A stretch of DNA of 64,000 nt from Rhizobium leguminosarum (GCF_017876795.1 NZ_JAGIOR010000001.1:901501-965500); one strand, 5' to 3'; numbered from the stretch's first letter, positions 6,884-16,162 are shown. The notes: a model not told the origin generated them from the letters alone. Program-made: numbers and translations.

Positions 6884-8128
6884 TCAGTTCCGGGCCCAGA
6901 ATTTCCAGAACGGCTTCTTTGCCGCGACTTCTGCGGTTTCCTGCGGTTCGGGCGCCGTATAGGCCAGCGGGTTCGGCATCGGCACCGGCACGACCGCGGG
7001 GGTCGCGACGACAGGGGGGGTCGCGGCAGCGACTGCCATTGGCTGCGGCTGGGCAGCGGCGAGTGGTGTGGCGCCCGGTGCGGTCTTGGCGGCGATGCCC
7101 TGCGCGGTGCGCTTGGCCATCATGTCTTCGAGTTCAGCGACCTTGACCATGCGGCCGGCTTCCAGCGAGGTGCCGGTCGGGGCATAAGCCAGTTCGCGGC
7201 CCTTGCGTGTCTTGGCGACCACGGCCTTGCGCTCGGCTTCGGACGGATCGTACCAGGCCATGCCGTCGAATTTGCCCATCGCCTTGGCATAGTCGGCATC
7301 ATAGGTCTTGCCGTAGGCGGAAAGGGCTGCCGTCAGCGCCGGCGGTGTCGACATTTCAGGGCATTTGCCGGCGGCATTGAAGGCGCCGCCATCGGTTGCC
7401 TGCTGGTTGAAGACGTATTTCTTCTCGCAGACGTTTACCTCGGGCGGGCGTTTCGTCACTTCGAAATTGTCGTAGCCGACCTTCAGCATCTTCCAGAAGT
7501 CGTAGCTCGAGTCGAGACGATGCTTGACCATGTTTTCCGCGGACATGCGGAAGGGGAAGGCTTGCAGCTGCACGGTCGACTGGCCGCCCTTGAAGGCGTC
7601 GCGGGCGAAGGCGTAAATTTCAAGCACCTGCTGGTCGGTCATCGAATAGCAGCCGGAGGACGAGCAGGCGCCATGGATCATCAGATCGGAGCCGCTGCGG
7701 CCGTTCGCCGCGTCGTAGCGGTTCGGGAAGCCGGTGTTGATCGCCAGATAGTATTTCGAGTTGGGGTTCAGGTTGGCGCGCGTCAGGTCGTAGAAACCTT
7801 CCGGCGCCTGCCGGTCGCCGGTCTTTACCTTCGGACCGAGACGGCCGGACCAGGCGCAGATCTTGTAATCGGCGATCTTGTCGAAACGGTTGTCGGTCTT
7901 CGCCTTCCAGATCTCCATGGCACCTTCTTCCTTGAAGATGCGGATCATGATCGGCGAATTGCGGTCCATGCCCTTGGCGGACATGGCGGTGAGGATATGG
8001 GCAGGAAGCGGCTGCTCGACCTTGTTCTTGACCTTGGAGAGATCGACCTGCGCGGTATCCAACGCGTCATTGCAGCCGGTCAGAGCCAGCGCCATGAGGG
8101 AAACATAGGCAAAATAACGTATGCGCAT
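6884..8128 (-). CDS. YafK-type L,D-transpeptidase lipoprotein
   Basis: A 414-residue protein with a lipoprotein signal (MRIRYFAYVSLMALALTGC; lipobox LTGC). The central YkuD domain has the catalytic HGACSSSGCYSMTD, with His and Cys as in YafK-type enzymes (HGxCxSxGCY). These periplasmic enzymes form 3-3 crosslinks, attach proteins to, or cleave them from, peptidoglycan. The C-terminal ~80 residues are rich in Ala/Pro (APGATPLAAAQPQP, VVATPAVVPVPMP), likely a flexible wall-spanning tail. Longer than E. coli YafK (about 246 residues) because of that tail and an inserted segment. The tusA-like gene follows 5 bp downstream. Confidence 0.85.
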   Translation of the reverse strand: MRIRYFAYVSLMALALTGCNDALDTAQVDLSKVKNKVEQPLPAHILTAMSAKGMDRNSPIMIRIFKEEGAMEIWKAKTDNRFDKIADYKICAWSGRLGPKVKTGDRQAPEGFYDLTRANLNPNSKYYLAINTGFPNRYDAANGRSGSDLMIHGACSSSGCYSMTDQQVLEIYAFARDAFKGGQSTVQLQAFPFRMSAENMVKHRLDSSYDFWKMLKVGYDNFEVTKRPPEVNVCEKKYVFNQQATDGGAFNAAGKCPEMSTPPALTAALSAYGKTYDADYAKAMGKFDGMAWYDPSEAERKAVVAKTRKGRELAYAPTGTSLEAGRMVKVAELEDMMAKRTAQGIAAKTAPGATPLAAAQPQPMAVAAATPPVVATPAVVPVPMPNPLAYTAPEPQETAEVAAKKPFWKFWARN

Positions 8129-8324
8129 CCAAATAGCCCATAAAGATAATGCGACCCGGTCCGCCTATGGAGTTCGGGCATCAGACGGAATCATAGGCGG
8201 CTTATACTTTATAAATCCTTACCAGCCTATGACGTGCCCTGAACATCCCCGCAAGCGCGAATGTTACAGATAATATCAATGTGGCCAAGATTTGGCCCCA
8301 ATCGGCGAAAGCCGAACTTGTCTC

Positions 8325-8366
8325 GGACATGATGCCGAAAAGTCTCAGCGATTTCCGGCTCTTTTA
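8325..8366. repeat. Degenerate class B repeat fragment at the accA stop
   Basis: CATGATGCCGAAAAGTCTCAGCGATTTCCGGCTC carries the class-B core ATGATGCCGAAAAGTG-nnAGCGGTTTTC in degenerate form and ends in the TTTTAA that contains the accA stop codon (minus strand). The palindromic partner half is missing. Confidence 0.45.
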
Positions 8367-9317
8367 AAGATTGCGGCCGATATTGAGGAATTTCTGGCGT
8401 CGCTCGTTGCGCAGCTGCTCGCCGGAACGGGACGCCATTTCGCCGAGCGCATTGGCAATCATGTCGCCGGTCGCGGCAATGACGCTGTCGGGATCGCGAT
8501 GGGCGCCGCCAAGCGGCTCGGAAATGATGCCGTCGATGATGCCGAGCGATTTCAGGTCCTCGGCGGTGATCTTCATGTTGGTTGCCGCTTCCCGGGCGCG
8601 GGTCGAATCGCGCCAGAGGATGGAGGCGGCCCCTTCCGGCGAGATGACGCTGTAGATCGAATGCTCGAGCATGTAGACCTTGTTGCCGGTGGCGATCGCG
8701 ATCGCGCCGCCCGAGCCGCCTTCGCCGATGACGATGGACACGAGGGGAACCTTGACGCCGAGACATTTTTCCGTCGAGCGGGCGATCGCCTCGGCCTGGC
8801 CGCGCTCTTCGGCGCCGACGCCGGGATAGGCGCCAGCCGTATCCACCAGCGAAATCACCGGCAGGCCGAAACGATCGGCCATTTCGAGGATGCGGATCGC
8901 CTTGCGGTAGCCTTCCGGCCGCGGGCTGCCGAAATTGTGCTTCAGGCGGCTCTTGGTGTCGTTGCCCTTTTCCTGGCCGATGACGGCGACGGGCTGGCCG
9001 CGGAAGCGGGCGAGGCCCGCCTGGATCGCGGCATCCTCGGAAAATTTGCGGTCGCCGGCGAGCGGCGTGAATTCCTGGAACAGCGTCTTGGCGTAATCGA
9101 CGAAATGCGGCCGCTGCGGATGGCGGGCGACCTGGGTCTTCTGCCAGGGATTGAGCTTGGAATAGATTTCGGCGATCGCCTCGCGGACGCGAACCTCCAG
9201 CCTGCCGATTTCATCGGTGGTGTCGATGCTCTCGTCTTCCGTGGCGAGCTTCTTCAGCTCGATAATCTTGCCTTCGAGGTCGGAGATCGGCTTTTCGAAG
9301 TCGAGATAATTGTGCAT
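8364..9317 (-). CDS. accA: Acetyl-CoA carboxylase carboxyltransferase subunit alpha
   Basis: A 317-residue protein starting [18 protein letters not shown] at ATG 9317. The frame is open upstream, but the extension has antisense-like composition and overlaps xerD, so it was not used. Family landmarks: [15 protein letters not shown], the glycine-rich [17 protein letters not shown] loop, [25 protein letters not shown] and [15 protein letters not shown]. With AccD it forms the carboxyltransferase that makes malonyl-CoA for fatty-acid synthesis. Length equals that of other proteobacterial AccA proteins. It follows xerD by 62 bp on the same strand. A class-B repeat fragment (core GATGCCGAAAAGT) lies directly at its stop codon. 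Confidence 0.95.
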   Translation of the reverse strand: MHNYLDFEKPISDLEGKIIELKKLATEDESIDTTDEIGRLEVRVREAIAEIYSKLNPWQKTQVARHPQRPHFVDYAKTLFQEFTPLAGDRKFSEDAAIQAGLARFRGQPVAVIGQEKGNDTKSRLKHNFGSPRPEGYRKAIRILEMADRFGLPVISLVDTAGAYPGVGAEERGQAEAIARSTEKCLGVKVPLVSIVIGEGGSGGAIAIATGNKVYMLEHSIYSVISPEGAASILWRDSTRAREAATNMKITAEDLKSLGIIDGIISEPLGGAHRDPDSVIAATGDMIANALGEMASRSGEQLRNERRQKFLNIGRNL

Positions 9318-9379
9318 GAGGTGCGTTTCCGTTCCTTGTGCCCGGGGCGTTTTCCTGGCTCCGCCCCTTGTCGCCGGTC

Positions 9380-10333
9380 CTATTCGTGCTTTTTCGCCTG
9401 TTTGGCAAGGGGGTGATGCGTCTGGACAAGCTGCTGCAGCCTCTCTTCGAGGACATGCGTGTAGATCTGTGTGGTCGAAATGTCCGAATGGCCGAGGAGT
9501 TCCTGCACGACGCGCAGATCGGCGCCGTTGGCCAGCAGGTGGCTGGCAAAGGCGTGGCGCATGACATGCGGCGAGATCAGCGACGGCGTCAGCCCGGCGC
9601 GGATTGCCAGGTTCTTCAGGTCGCGAGCGAAAACCTGGCGCGGCAGGTAGCCCTCCTTCGAGGCGGCGGGAAACAGCCACGGGCTTTCCTGCGGCTGTTT
9701 CGCCACGGCATTTTCCGCCGCCAGCAGTCGCCCGTAGGATTTCAGCGCTGAAATCGCCGAATGCGACAGCGGCACCAGCCGCTCCTTGTTGCCCTTGCCG
9801 CGGATCATCAGGAAACGGCCTTCCTGGTCGAGCACACGGGCGGGAAGCGTAACCAGTTCGCTGACACGCATGCCGGTGGCATAGAGCAGCTCCAGAAGCG
9901 CCAGCATGCGCAGGCGCTGCAGCTGGCCTGGCGCCGCGTCCTCCGCTTCGGCCTCAGCCTGTGAAAGCAACTTGCCGACCTCGTCGACCCCCATCGTCTT
10001 CGGCAGCGGACGGCCTTTCTTCGGCGCATCGAGAATGCCGGTGGGGTCGTCGGTCCTCAGGCCCTCGGCGTAAAGGAACTTGTAGAACTGCCGCATGGCG
10101 GCAAGCCGGCGCGCCTGGGACGAGGGTTTGAAACCCTTTCGGGCAAGCGAGGAAAGATAGGCGGAGAGATCGGCGGAGGCAGCTTCGGTAAGCCGTATGC
10201 TGCGCTCGTGCAGGAAAGAGCTGACATCTTCGAGATCGCGCTCATAGGATTGCAGCGTGTTGGCGGCGGCGCCGCGCTCGGCGCTCATCATCTCCAGGAA
10301 GGATTCCACATGGACGCGGCCGAGATCCACCAT
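9380..10333 (-). CDS. xerD: Site-specific tyrosine recombinase XerD
   Basis: A 317-residue protein from ATG 10333 ([21 protein letters not shown]). The N-terminal SAM-like core-binding domain (about 1-100) includes [17 protein letters not shown]; the C-terminal catalytic domain has all expected residues: Arg in [12 protein letters not shown], Lys in [23 protein letters not shown] (HxxR), [14 protein letters not shown] (His and the nucleophilic Tyr). XerD acts with XerC at dif to resolve chromosome dimers. Upstream, a 58-residue membrane ORF ends 5 bp before this start; accA follows. The frame is open further upstream, but that stretch belongs to the small gene in another frame. Confidence 0.93.
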   Translation of the reverse strand: MVDLGRVHVESFLEMMSAERGAAANTLQSYERDLEDVSSFLHERSIRLTEAASADLSAYLSSLARKGFKPSSQARRLAAMRQFYKFLYAEGLRTDDPTGILDAPKKGRPLPKTMGVDEVGKLLSQAEAEAEDAAPGQLQRLRMLALLELLYATGMRVSELVTLPARVLDQEGRFLMIRGKGNKERLVPLSHSAISALKSYGRLLAAENAVAKQPQESPWLFPAASKEGYLPRQVFARDLKNLAIRAGLTPSLISPHVMRHAFASHLLANGADLRVVQELLGHSDISTTQIYTHVLEERLQQLVQTHHPLAKQAKKHE

Positions 10334-10338
10334 GCCGG

Positions 10339-10515
10339 TCACTTCCTGGTCGGAGCGATCGCCCCCGTCGCAGGCGGATTGACCCGCTCGGACGGAATGC
10401 GGATCGTCACGTCGCGCGGCTCGGGCTCGACGAAGGTTACAAGCGCCCACATCGCTCCGTAGACCGTCCCGGCGAGGATCGCGCAGACGAACAGAAAACG
10501 GAACAGGGTCGGCAT
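10339..10515 (-). CDS. Small single-span membrane protein upstream of xerD
   Basis: A 58-residue ORF from ATG 10515, stop TGA 10339-10341, ending 5 bp before the xerD start. The N-terminus is hydrophobic ([26 protein letters not shown]), a signal anchor or single membrane helix, followed by a short charged periplasmic or cytoplasmic tail rich in Pro ([19 protein letters not shown]). Support for coding: tight coupling to xerD, GC-rich third positions, a sensible membrane-protein layout, and the absence of any other use for this stretch. The cellular role is unknown. Too short for routine ORF thresholds. Confidence 0.7.
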   Translation of the reverse strand: MPTLFRFLFVCAILAGTVYGAMWALVTFVEPEPRDVTIRIPSERVNPPATGAIAPTRK

Positions 10516-10663
10516 CCGGCAACTCCTTCATGCTCTGCTTCTGTTATAAGAAGCGTATCTGCAAGTGCAAGAAGCGGTATTCAAGCCATGATTCCCTTGT
10601 CCGCGACTTGACGCTCCAGCTGCATTTGTCGATACGGTTTGCAAACAAAGTGTGAATGGACCG

Positions 10664-11254
10664 ATGAGTGAACCACTGCTGACCGTTGCTGACAGCTTGA
10701 AAGACAGAGCTCGCGCCGCGCTCGGTTCACGTAATCTCATCCTTGTTGGCCTGATGGGCGCTGGAAAATCCTCGGTCGGCCGGATCGTCGCCACCCAGCT
10801 CGGTATTCCCTTCATCGACAGCGATCACGAAATCGAGCGGGTGTCACGCATGACGATCGCCGAACTATTCGCGGCCTATGGCGAAGTGGAGTTCCGGGCT
10901 CTGGAAACGCGGGTGATAAAGCGGCTGCTGAAGAGCGGGCCGCGTGTCGTCTCCACCGGCGGCGGCGCCTTCGTCAACGACCGGACGCGCAGACATATCA
11001 AGAGGGGCGGCCTGTCCGTCTGGCTGAAGGCCGATCTCGACGTGCTCTGGGACAGGGTCGCCAAGCGCGACTCGCGGCCGCTGCTCAAGACCGAAAATCC
11101 GAAGCAGACGCTCGAAGGCCTGATGAATGCGCGTTATCCGATCTATGCGCAGGCCGACCTCACAGTGCTCTCGCGCGACGTGCGCAAGGAAATCATGGCC
11201 GACGAGGTGCTGAAGGCCCTGATCGAAGCTCAGAAGGAAAGTGCAGCGTCATGA
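10664..11254 (+). CDS. aroK: Shikimate kinase
   Basis: A 196-residue kinase (start at ATG 10664; an ATG at 10652 adds four residues). Walker A GLMGAGKSS, shikimate-binding IDSDHEIE (Asp), RALETRVI (Arg) and STGGGAF (GGG loop), and a lid with KRDSRPLL are all present. It phosphorylates shikimate at the 3-hydroxyl in the common aromatic pathway. The stop overlaps the start of aroB by 4 bp (ATGA), so the two are translationally coupled; the CorC-type gene follows with another 4-bp overlap. A N-terminal extension of about 20 residues before the P-loop is common in alphaproteobacteria. Confidence 0.95.
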   Translation: MSEPLLTVADSLKDRARAALGSRNLILVGLMGAGKSSVGRIVATQLGIPFIDSDHEIERVSRMTIAELFAAYGEVEFRALETRVIKRLLKSGPRVVSTGGGAFVNDRTRRHIKRGGLSVWLKADLDVLWDRVAKRDSRPLLKTENPKQTLEGLMNARYPIYAQADLTVLSRDVRKEIMADEVLKALIEAQKESAAS

Positions 11255-12381
11255 ATGCGATACCCTCCGCATCCGCCGTCCAGATGGTGCATGTGCCGCT
11301 CGGCGAGCGCGCCTATGACATCCTGATCGGTCCGGGGCTGATCGCGCGGGCCGGAGCCGAGATCGCCTCCCGGCTCAAGGGCCGCAAGGCGGCGATCATT
11401 ACCGACGAAAATGTCGCTCCGCTCTATCTGAAGGCGCTCGTCGCAAGTCTTGACGAAGCGGGCATCGCCTCGGCCGCGATCGTCCTGCCGGCCGGCGAGA
11501 AGACCAAGAGCTTCGAACACCTGATGACCGCCTGCGACAAGGTGCTCGAAGCCCGTGTCGAGCGCAATGATTGCGTCATCGCGCTCGGCGGCGGCGTCAT
11601 CGGCGACCTTTCGGGATTTGCCGCCGGCATCGTCCGCCGCGGCGTGCGCTTCGTGCAGGTGCCGACCTCGCTGCTGTCGCAGGTCGATTCCTCCGTCGGC
11701 GGCAAGACCGGCATCAATTCCCGCCACGGCAAGAATCTGATCGGCGTCTTCCATCAGCCGGATCTGGTTCTGGCCGATACCGATGTGCTGAATACGCTGA
11801 GCGAGCGCGAATTCCGCGCCGGTTACGCCGAGGTCGCCAAATACGGGCTGATCGACAAGCCGGATTTCTTCGCCTGGCTGGAAGCCAACTGGACGTCAGT
11901 CTTTACGGGCGGTTCAGCCCGCATCGAGGCGATTGCCGCCAGCTGCCAGGCGAAGGCCGATGTCGTCGTTGCCGACGAGCGCGAGAACGGCCCGCGGGCG
12001 CTGCTCAATCTCGGCCATACTTTTGGCCATGCGCTTGAGGCGGCGACCGCCTATGACAGCTCCCGCCTCGTGCATGGCGAGGGCGTTTCGATCGGCATGG
12101 TGCTGGCGCACGAATTCTCCGCACGGATGAACCTTGCCAGCCCCGACGATGCGCGGCGCGTCGAGCGGCACCTCAAAGAGGTCGGCCTGCCGACCCGCAT
12201 GTCCGACATTCCGGGCGCGCTGCCGCCAGCCGAAACGCTGATGGACGCGATCGCGCAGGACAAGAAGGTCAAGAGCGGCAAACTCACTTTCATCCTGACG
12301 CGCGGCATCGGCCAGTCCTTCGTCGCGGACGACGTTCCGGCCTCCGAGGTGATCAGCTTTCTCCGGGAAAAACATCCGTGA
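11251..12381 (+). CDS. aroB: 3-dehydroquinate synthase
   Basis: A 376-residue protein with the NAD-binding and metal-binding landmarks of AroB: AAIITDENVAPLY, LPAGEKTKSFEHL, DCVIALGGGVIGDLSGFAA, QVPTSLLSQVDSSVGGKTGIN, and the metal ligands in NLGHTFGHALEA and VHGEGVSIGM. It makes 3-dehydroquinate from DAHP, step two of the shikimate pathway. Coupled to aroK upstream (ATGA) and to the CNNM/CorC gene downstream (GTGA), so the operon is aroK-aroB-corC-like, an arrangement seen in other Rhizobiales. Confidence 0.96.
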   Translation: MNAIPSASAVQMVHVPLGERAYDILIGPGLIARAGAEIASRLKGRKAAIITDENVAPLYLKALVASLDEAGIASAAIVLPAGEKTKSFEHLMTACDKVLEARVERNDCVIALGGGVIGDLSGFAAGIVRRGVRFVQVPTSLLSQVDSSVGGKTGINSRHGKNLIGVFHQPDLVLADTDVLNTLSEREFRAGYAEVAKYGLIDKPDFFAWLEANWTSVFTGGSARIEAIAASCQAKADVVVADERENGPRALLNLGHTFGHALEAATAYDSSRLVHGEGVSIGMVLAHEFSARMNLASPDDARRVERHLKEVGLPTRMSDIPGALPPAETLMDAIAQDKKVKSGKLTFILTRGIGQSFVADDVPASEVISFLREKHP

Positions 12382-13691
12382 CAACCGTCGAGGGCACTCT
12401 GGCATTTCTTGCAACTTATTGGCCGGAGATCCTTTCGATCGCGGCGCTCGTGCTGATGTCCGCCGTCTTTTCCGGCTCCGAGACGGCGCTGACCGCCGTT
12501 TCGCGCAGCCGTATCCATACGCTCGAAGCCAACGGCGATGAACGCGCCGGCATCGTCCGGCAGCTGATCGAGCGGCGCGACCGGCTGATCGGCGCGCTGC
12601 TCATCGGCAACAATCTCGCCAATATCCTGTCCTCCTCGATTGCCACCAGCCTGTTCCTCGGGCTGTTCGGCAATTCCGGTGTGGCACTGGCGACGCTCGC
12701 GATGACCGTCATCCTGGTCATCTTCGCTGAAGTGCTGCCGAAGAGCTGGGCGATTTCGACACCCGACCGTTTCGCACTCGCCATTGCGGTTCCGGCCAGG
12801 CTCTTCGTCCTCGTCGTCGGCCCGCTTTCCTCCATCGTCAACGCGATCGTCCGCCGGATCCTTGCGTTGTTCGGCATCAACCTCTCGCGGGAGACGTCGA
12901 TGCTGACGGCGCACGAGGAGCTGCGCGGCGCCGTCGACCTGTTGCACCGTGAGGGATCGGTGGTGAAGGCCGATCGCGACCGCCTCGGCGGCGTGCTCGA
13001 TCTCGGCGAGCTGGAGCTCTCCGACATCATGGTCCATCGTACCGCAATGCGGGCGATCAACTCCGACGATCCGCCGGAAGCGGTGGTGCGCGCCATCCTC
13101 GAAAGTCCCTATACGCGCATGCCGTTGTGGCGCGGCACGATCGACAACATCATCGGCGTCGTGCACGCCAAGGATCTGCTGCGGGCGCTTGCCGAACCGA
13201 ATATGGAGCCGCAGAACCTCGATATCGTGAAAATCGCGCAGAAGCCGTGGTTCGTGCCCGACAGCACCAACCTCGAAGATCAGCTCAACGCTTTCCTGCG
13301 GCGCAAGCAGCATTTCGCCGTCGTCGTCGACGAATATGGCGAGGTGCAGGGCATCGTCACGCTGGAAGATATCCTCGAGGAAATCGTCGGCGATATTTCC
13401 GACGAGCACGATATCGAGATCCAGGGTGTGCGCCAGGAGGCCGACGGTTCCGTCGTCGTCGACGGCGGCGTACCGATCCGCGACCTCAACCGCGCGCTCG
13501 ACTGGAACCTGCCCGACGAGGAGGCGACGACGATTGCCGGCCTCGTCATCCATGAATCGATGACCATCCCGGAAGAGCGCCAGGCCTTCACCTTTTATGG
13601 CAAGCGTTTCGTCGTCATGAAGCGGGAAAAGAATCGCATCACCAAGCTGCGCATCCGTCCGGCCGGGGAAGACGGCGCAAAACCGACCTGA
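12378..13691 (+). CDS. CNNM/CorC family membrane protein with CBS pair
   Basis: A 437-residue protein starting at GTG 12378, overlapping the aroB stop. It has a CNNM (DUF21) membrane domain with about four hydrophobic segments (first LSIAALVLMSAVFSGSETALTAVSRSR), then two CBS domains (about 200-320, with MRAINSDDPPEAVV and HFAVVVDEYGEVQGIVTLEDILEEIVGDI) and a C-terminal CorC_HlyC FAD-like domain ending with ITKLRIR. Family members affect Mg2+/Co2+ export or membrane stress; 'hemolysin' is a historical name. The coupling to aroKB is positional and gives no clue to substrate. Confidence 0.88.
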   Translation: MTTVEGTLAFLATYWPEILSIAALVLMSAVFSGSETALTAVSRSRIHTLEANGDERAGIVRQLIERRDRLIGALLIGNNLANILSSSIATSLFLGLFGNSGVALATLAMTVILVIFAEVLPKSWAISTPDRFALAIAVPARLFVLVVGPLSSIVNAIVRRILALFGINLSRETSMLTAHEELRGAVDLLHREGSVVKADRDRLGGVLDLGELELSDIMVHRTAMRAINSDDPPEAVVRAILESPYTRMPLWRGTIDNIIGVVHAKDLLRALAEPNMEPQNLDIVKIAQKPWFVPDSTNLEDQLNAFLRRKQHFAVVVDEYGEVQGIVTLEDILEEIVGDISDEHDIEIQGVRQEADGSVVVDGGVPIRDLNRALDWNLPDEEATTIAGLVIHESMTIPEERQAFTFYGKRFVVMKREKNRITKLRIRPAGEDGAKPT

Positions 13692-13710
13692 TCCGGCTTG
13701 GATTACCGCG

Positions 13711-13810
13711 ACAGCGCCGCGCGTCTGAAAAGACGCGCAAAGGACGCTGTAGCACTTTGAATTGCTGCATAATTTTGTCCTTAAATCGATCCCGATTTAA
13801 GGAATTATGC
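13711..13810. repeat. Intergenic palindromic repeat, class C (two hairpins, RIME-like)
   Basis: A 100-bp unit made of two strong palindromes. First: ACAGCG...CGCTGT (13711-13716/13745-13750) enclosing GCGCGTCT-GAAA-AGACGCGC (13719-13738). Second: GCATAATT...AATTATGC (13767-13774/13803-13810) enclosing CCTTAAATCG-ATCC-CGATTTAAGG (13779-13802). It lies between the CorC-type gene and bolA, which converge on it, and may act as a bidirectional terminator. Only one copy occurs in this window. Confidence 0.75.
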
Positions 13811-13843
13811 GGCTGCAGGTAACCATATAAGCTGCCTGTGCCG

Positions 13844-14128
13844 CTACCAGCGGGTCGGTTCATCCGGTGCTGCCGGTTCGACGGCCAGCGCATGCAGGCC
13901 GGCATCGAGTTCCGGTTTCAACAGGTCGGTGATCGCCCGATGGCGCGCCAGCCGCGACATGCCGGCGAACTTGGCCGAAACGATCCTCACCCGCATATGG
14001 GTTTCGCCGGTGCCGGTGATATCCGGCTGATGGCCGGCATGCAGATGGCTTTCGTCGATGACGCTCAGGCGGTCGGGCGCGAAGGCTTCGACTAGTTTTT
14101 CTTCGATGCGGGTTCGCAGGGTCATCAT
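13844..14128 (-). CDS. bolA: BolA family protein
   Basis: A 94-residue protein starting MMTLRTRIEEKL at ATG 14128 (a second ATG follows directly). BolA hallmarks: a first helix, then VIDESHLHAGH with the conserved His used in [2Fe-2S] binding, THMRVRIVSAKFAGMSRLARHRAITDLLKPEL (the FxGxSxxxRH motif of the class II KH-like fold), and LHALAVE near the end. These proteins pair with monothiol glutaredoxins in iron-sulfur trafficking and iron regulation. It diverges from the J-domain gene across a ~100-bp shared promoter region. Hidden inside a longer, non-coding extension of the same frame. Confidence 0.92.
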   Translation of the reverse strand: MMTLRTRIEEKLVEAFAPDRLSVIDESHLHAGHQPDITGTGETHMRVRIVSAKFAGMSRLARHRAITDLLKPELDAGLHALAVEPAAPDEPTRW

Positions 14129-14191
14129 CCGGTCTTGGTGCTTCGCGAAAAAGGTTCCCACCAAGCCAGCAACAAACCCATTTGTCAATTC

Positions 14192-14220
14192 TTGTTGTCG
14201 CGTCGCGACAGCCCCATAAT
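14192..14220 (+). promoter_or_regulatory. Possible promoter of the J-domain gene
   Basis: TTGTTG (14192-14197), 17 bp spacer, CATAAT (14215-14220) ahead of ATG 14231. A start point about 7 bp after the -10 box would give a leader of only a few nucleotides, and no Shine-Dalgarno is visible. Weak, consensus-based call. Confidence 0.3.
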
Positions 14221-14230
14221 TAGCGCCGTC

Positions 14231-14848
14231 ATGAGACTTGATTCCAAATATTTCGATCGCATCCGAACACGCCGCAAACGCGAGCCGGAGGCAGAGGAGG
14301 CCCCGCCTACCTGCCAGTGGGACGGCTGCGACAAAAAAGGCTCGCATCGCGCTCCTGTCGGACGCAATGCGGAAGGCCAGTTCTTTTTGTTCTGCTTCGA
14401 GCACGTCAAGGACTACAACAAGGGCTATAATTATTTCTCCGGCCTTTCGGACGGCGAGATCGCGCGCTACCAGAAAGAGGCGATCACCGGCCACCGGCCG
14501 ACCTGGACCGTCGGCGTCAACAAGGCGGCGAAGGACAGTCCGCTGCATTCGGAGGTACGCTCCGGCGCCTACACACGCGTTCGTGATCCCTTCGGCTTCG
14601 TCAAGGAAAGCGGCAAGGGCAGCGGCCCGCGTTTTCCCCAGGCGCGCAAGCTGAAATCGCTGGAAAGCAAGGCCTTCGATACGATGGGCCTCGACGCCAA
14701 TGCGACGTCGGCGGAGATCAAGAGCCGCTACAAGGAATTGGTCAAGAAGCACCATCCGGATGCCAATGGCGGCGACCGCGGCTCGGAAGAGCGTTTCCGC
14801 GCCGTCATCCAGGCCTATCAATTGTTGAAGCAGAACGGTTTTTGTTAA
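14231..14848 (+). CDS. J-domain protein (DnaJ-like, C-terminal J domain)
   Basis: A 205-residue protein starting MRLDSKYFDRIR at ATG 14231. The N-terminal ~60 residues contain CQWDGCDKKGSHRAPVG and FFLFCFEHVKDYNKGYNYF, a small Cys/His-containing module; the last ~65 residues are a J domain (FDTMGLDANATSAEIKSRYKELVKKHHPDANGG) with the HPD tripeptide that stimulates DnaK. It lacks the Gly/Phe and zinc-finger regions of DnaJ, so it is a specialised co-chaperone (class C type). Adjacent to cobS and divergent from bolA; conserved with them in Rhizobiales to my knowledge. Confidence 0.88.
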   Translation: MRLDSKYFDRIRTRRKREPEAEEAPPTCQWDGCDKKGSHRAPVGRNAEGQFFLFCFEHVKDYNKGYNYFSGLSDGEIARYQKEAITGHRPTWTVGVNKAAKDSPLHSEVRSGAYTRVRDPFGFVKESGKGSGPRFPQARKLKSLESKAFDTMGLDANATSAEIKSRYKELVKKHHPDANGGDRGSEERFRAVIQAYQLLKQNGFC

Positions 14849-15154
14849 TTCCCGTCCTTGCTCTTGGGCTTCAATCGGGTATGGTCCAAATCGGCTGAGG
14901 CCGCAGGCAAACGCGGCTCATATTTGTGCGTTTTCCCGACATCGCCTCCGCCGACCTTCCGGACGCGGCGTTTCTTGTCCGGGACTCTTTCAAGAATGCT
15001 CGCACGCGGTCATTATCCCGCCGAGGTTTCGTTTCAGTCCCGGAGAAGCATCGCCGACGTTCCGACCTGGACGGGCGCGGAATAAAATCGCGGCGTCACG
15101 GTTGCGACATGGCCTGAGACAGTATGGCCGGGTGGCATCACCCGCCTTGGAGAC
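14849..15154. other. Intergenic region upstream of cobS
   Basis: 306 bp without a convincing gene. Short frames here show no family features. I looked for a cobalamin riboswitch (B12 box AGYCAGGAGACC-like) because cobST follows, and saw none. GGAGA at 15150-15154 is a usable Shine-Dalgarno for cobS. Confidence 0.5.
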
Positions 15155-16150
15155 ATGATGAGCAAGATCGAACTTGATATATCCGAATTGCCCGATACCA
15201 CCGTTTCGGTCCGCGAGACCTTCGGCATCGATTCCGACATCCGCGTTCCCGCCTACAGCAAGGGCGACGCCTATGTGCCGGACCTTGACACCGACTACCT
15301 GTTCGACCGCGACACGACGCTCGCCATTCTCGCAGGCTTCGCCCATAACCGCCGCGTGATGATCTCCGGCTATCACGGCACGGGCAAGTCCTCGCATATC
15401 GAGCAGGTTGCCGCACGGCTCAACTGGCCTTGCGTGCGTATCAACCTCGACAGCCATGTCAGCCGTATCGACCTCGTCGGCAAGGATGCGATCGTCGTCA
15501 AGGACGGGCTGCAGGTCACCGAATTCAAGGACGGCATCCTGCCCTGGGCCTATCAGCACAATGTTGCGCTGGTCTTCGACGAATATGATGCCGGCCGCCC
15601 CGACGTGATGTTCGTCATCCAGCGCGTTCTCGAATCCTCCGGCCGCCTGACGCTGCTCGACCAGAGCCGCGTCATCCGGCCGCACCCGGCCTTCCGCCTG
15701 TTTGCGACCGCCAATACGATCGGCCTCGGCGATACCACCGGCCTCTATCACGGCACCCAGCAGATCAACCAGGCGCAGATGGACCGCTGGTCGATCGTGA
15801 CGACGCTGAACTATCTGCCGCATGATCACGAAGTGAATATCGTCGCCGCCAAGGTGAAGAGCTTCGGCAAGGATAGGGAAGGCCGCGACACCGTGTCGAA
15901 GATGGTCCGCGTCGCCGACCTGACGCGCGCCGCCTTCATGAACGGCGATCTCTCCACGGTCATGAGCCCGCGTACCGTCATCACCTGGGCTGAAAATGCC
16001 GAGATCTTCGGCGATCTCGCCTTCGCCTTCCGCGTCACCTTCCTCAACAAGTGCGACGAGCTGGAGCGCCCTCTGGTCGCCGAGCATTATCAGCGGGCCT
16101 TCGGCGTCGAGCTGAAGGAAAGTGCCGCCAATATCGTTCTCGGAGCCTGA
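15155..16150 (+). CDS. cobS: Cobaltochelatase subunit CobS
   Basis: A 331-residue AAA+ ATPase of the MoxR class. The first ~45 residues ([27 protein letters not shown]) are typical for CobS; the P-loop is GYHGTGKSS, Walker B is [14 protein letters not shown], sensor region [21 protein letters not shown]. CobS and CobT form the ATP-driven chaperone complex that, with CobN, inserts Co2+ into hydrogenobyrinic acid a,c-diamide in the aerobic cobalamin pathway. Start ATG 15155 or the adjacent ATG 15158. Followed 12 bp later by cobT. CobN is not in the window. Confidence 0.95.
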   Translation: MMSKIELDISELPDTTVSVRETFGIDSDIRVPAYSKGDAYVPDLDTDYLFDRDTTLAILAGFAHNRRVMISGYHGTGKSSHIEQVAARLNWPCVRINLDSHVSRIDLVGKDAIVVKDGLQVTEFKDGILPWAYQHNVALVFDEYDAGRPDVMFVIQRVLESSGRLTLLDQSRVIRPHPAFRLFATANTIGLGDTTGLYHGTQQINQAQMDRWSIVTTLNYLPHDHEVNIVAAKVKSFGKDREGRDTVSKMVRVADLTRAAFMNGDLSTVMSPRTVITWAENAEIFGDLAFAFRVTFLNKCDELERPLVAEHYQRAFGVELKESAANIVLGA

Positions 16151-16162
16151 GACCGACCGACC

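Noticed and set aside
12051..13553. 500-codon open frame on the minus strand
   Set aside because: Antisense to aroB and the CorC-type gene; no recognisable domain.
14849..15154. Cobalamin riboswitch upstream of cobS
   Set aside because: No B12 box or multi-stem fold could be found; only a Shine-Dalgarno before cobS.
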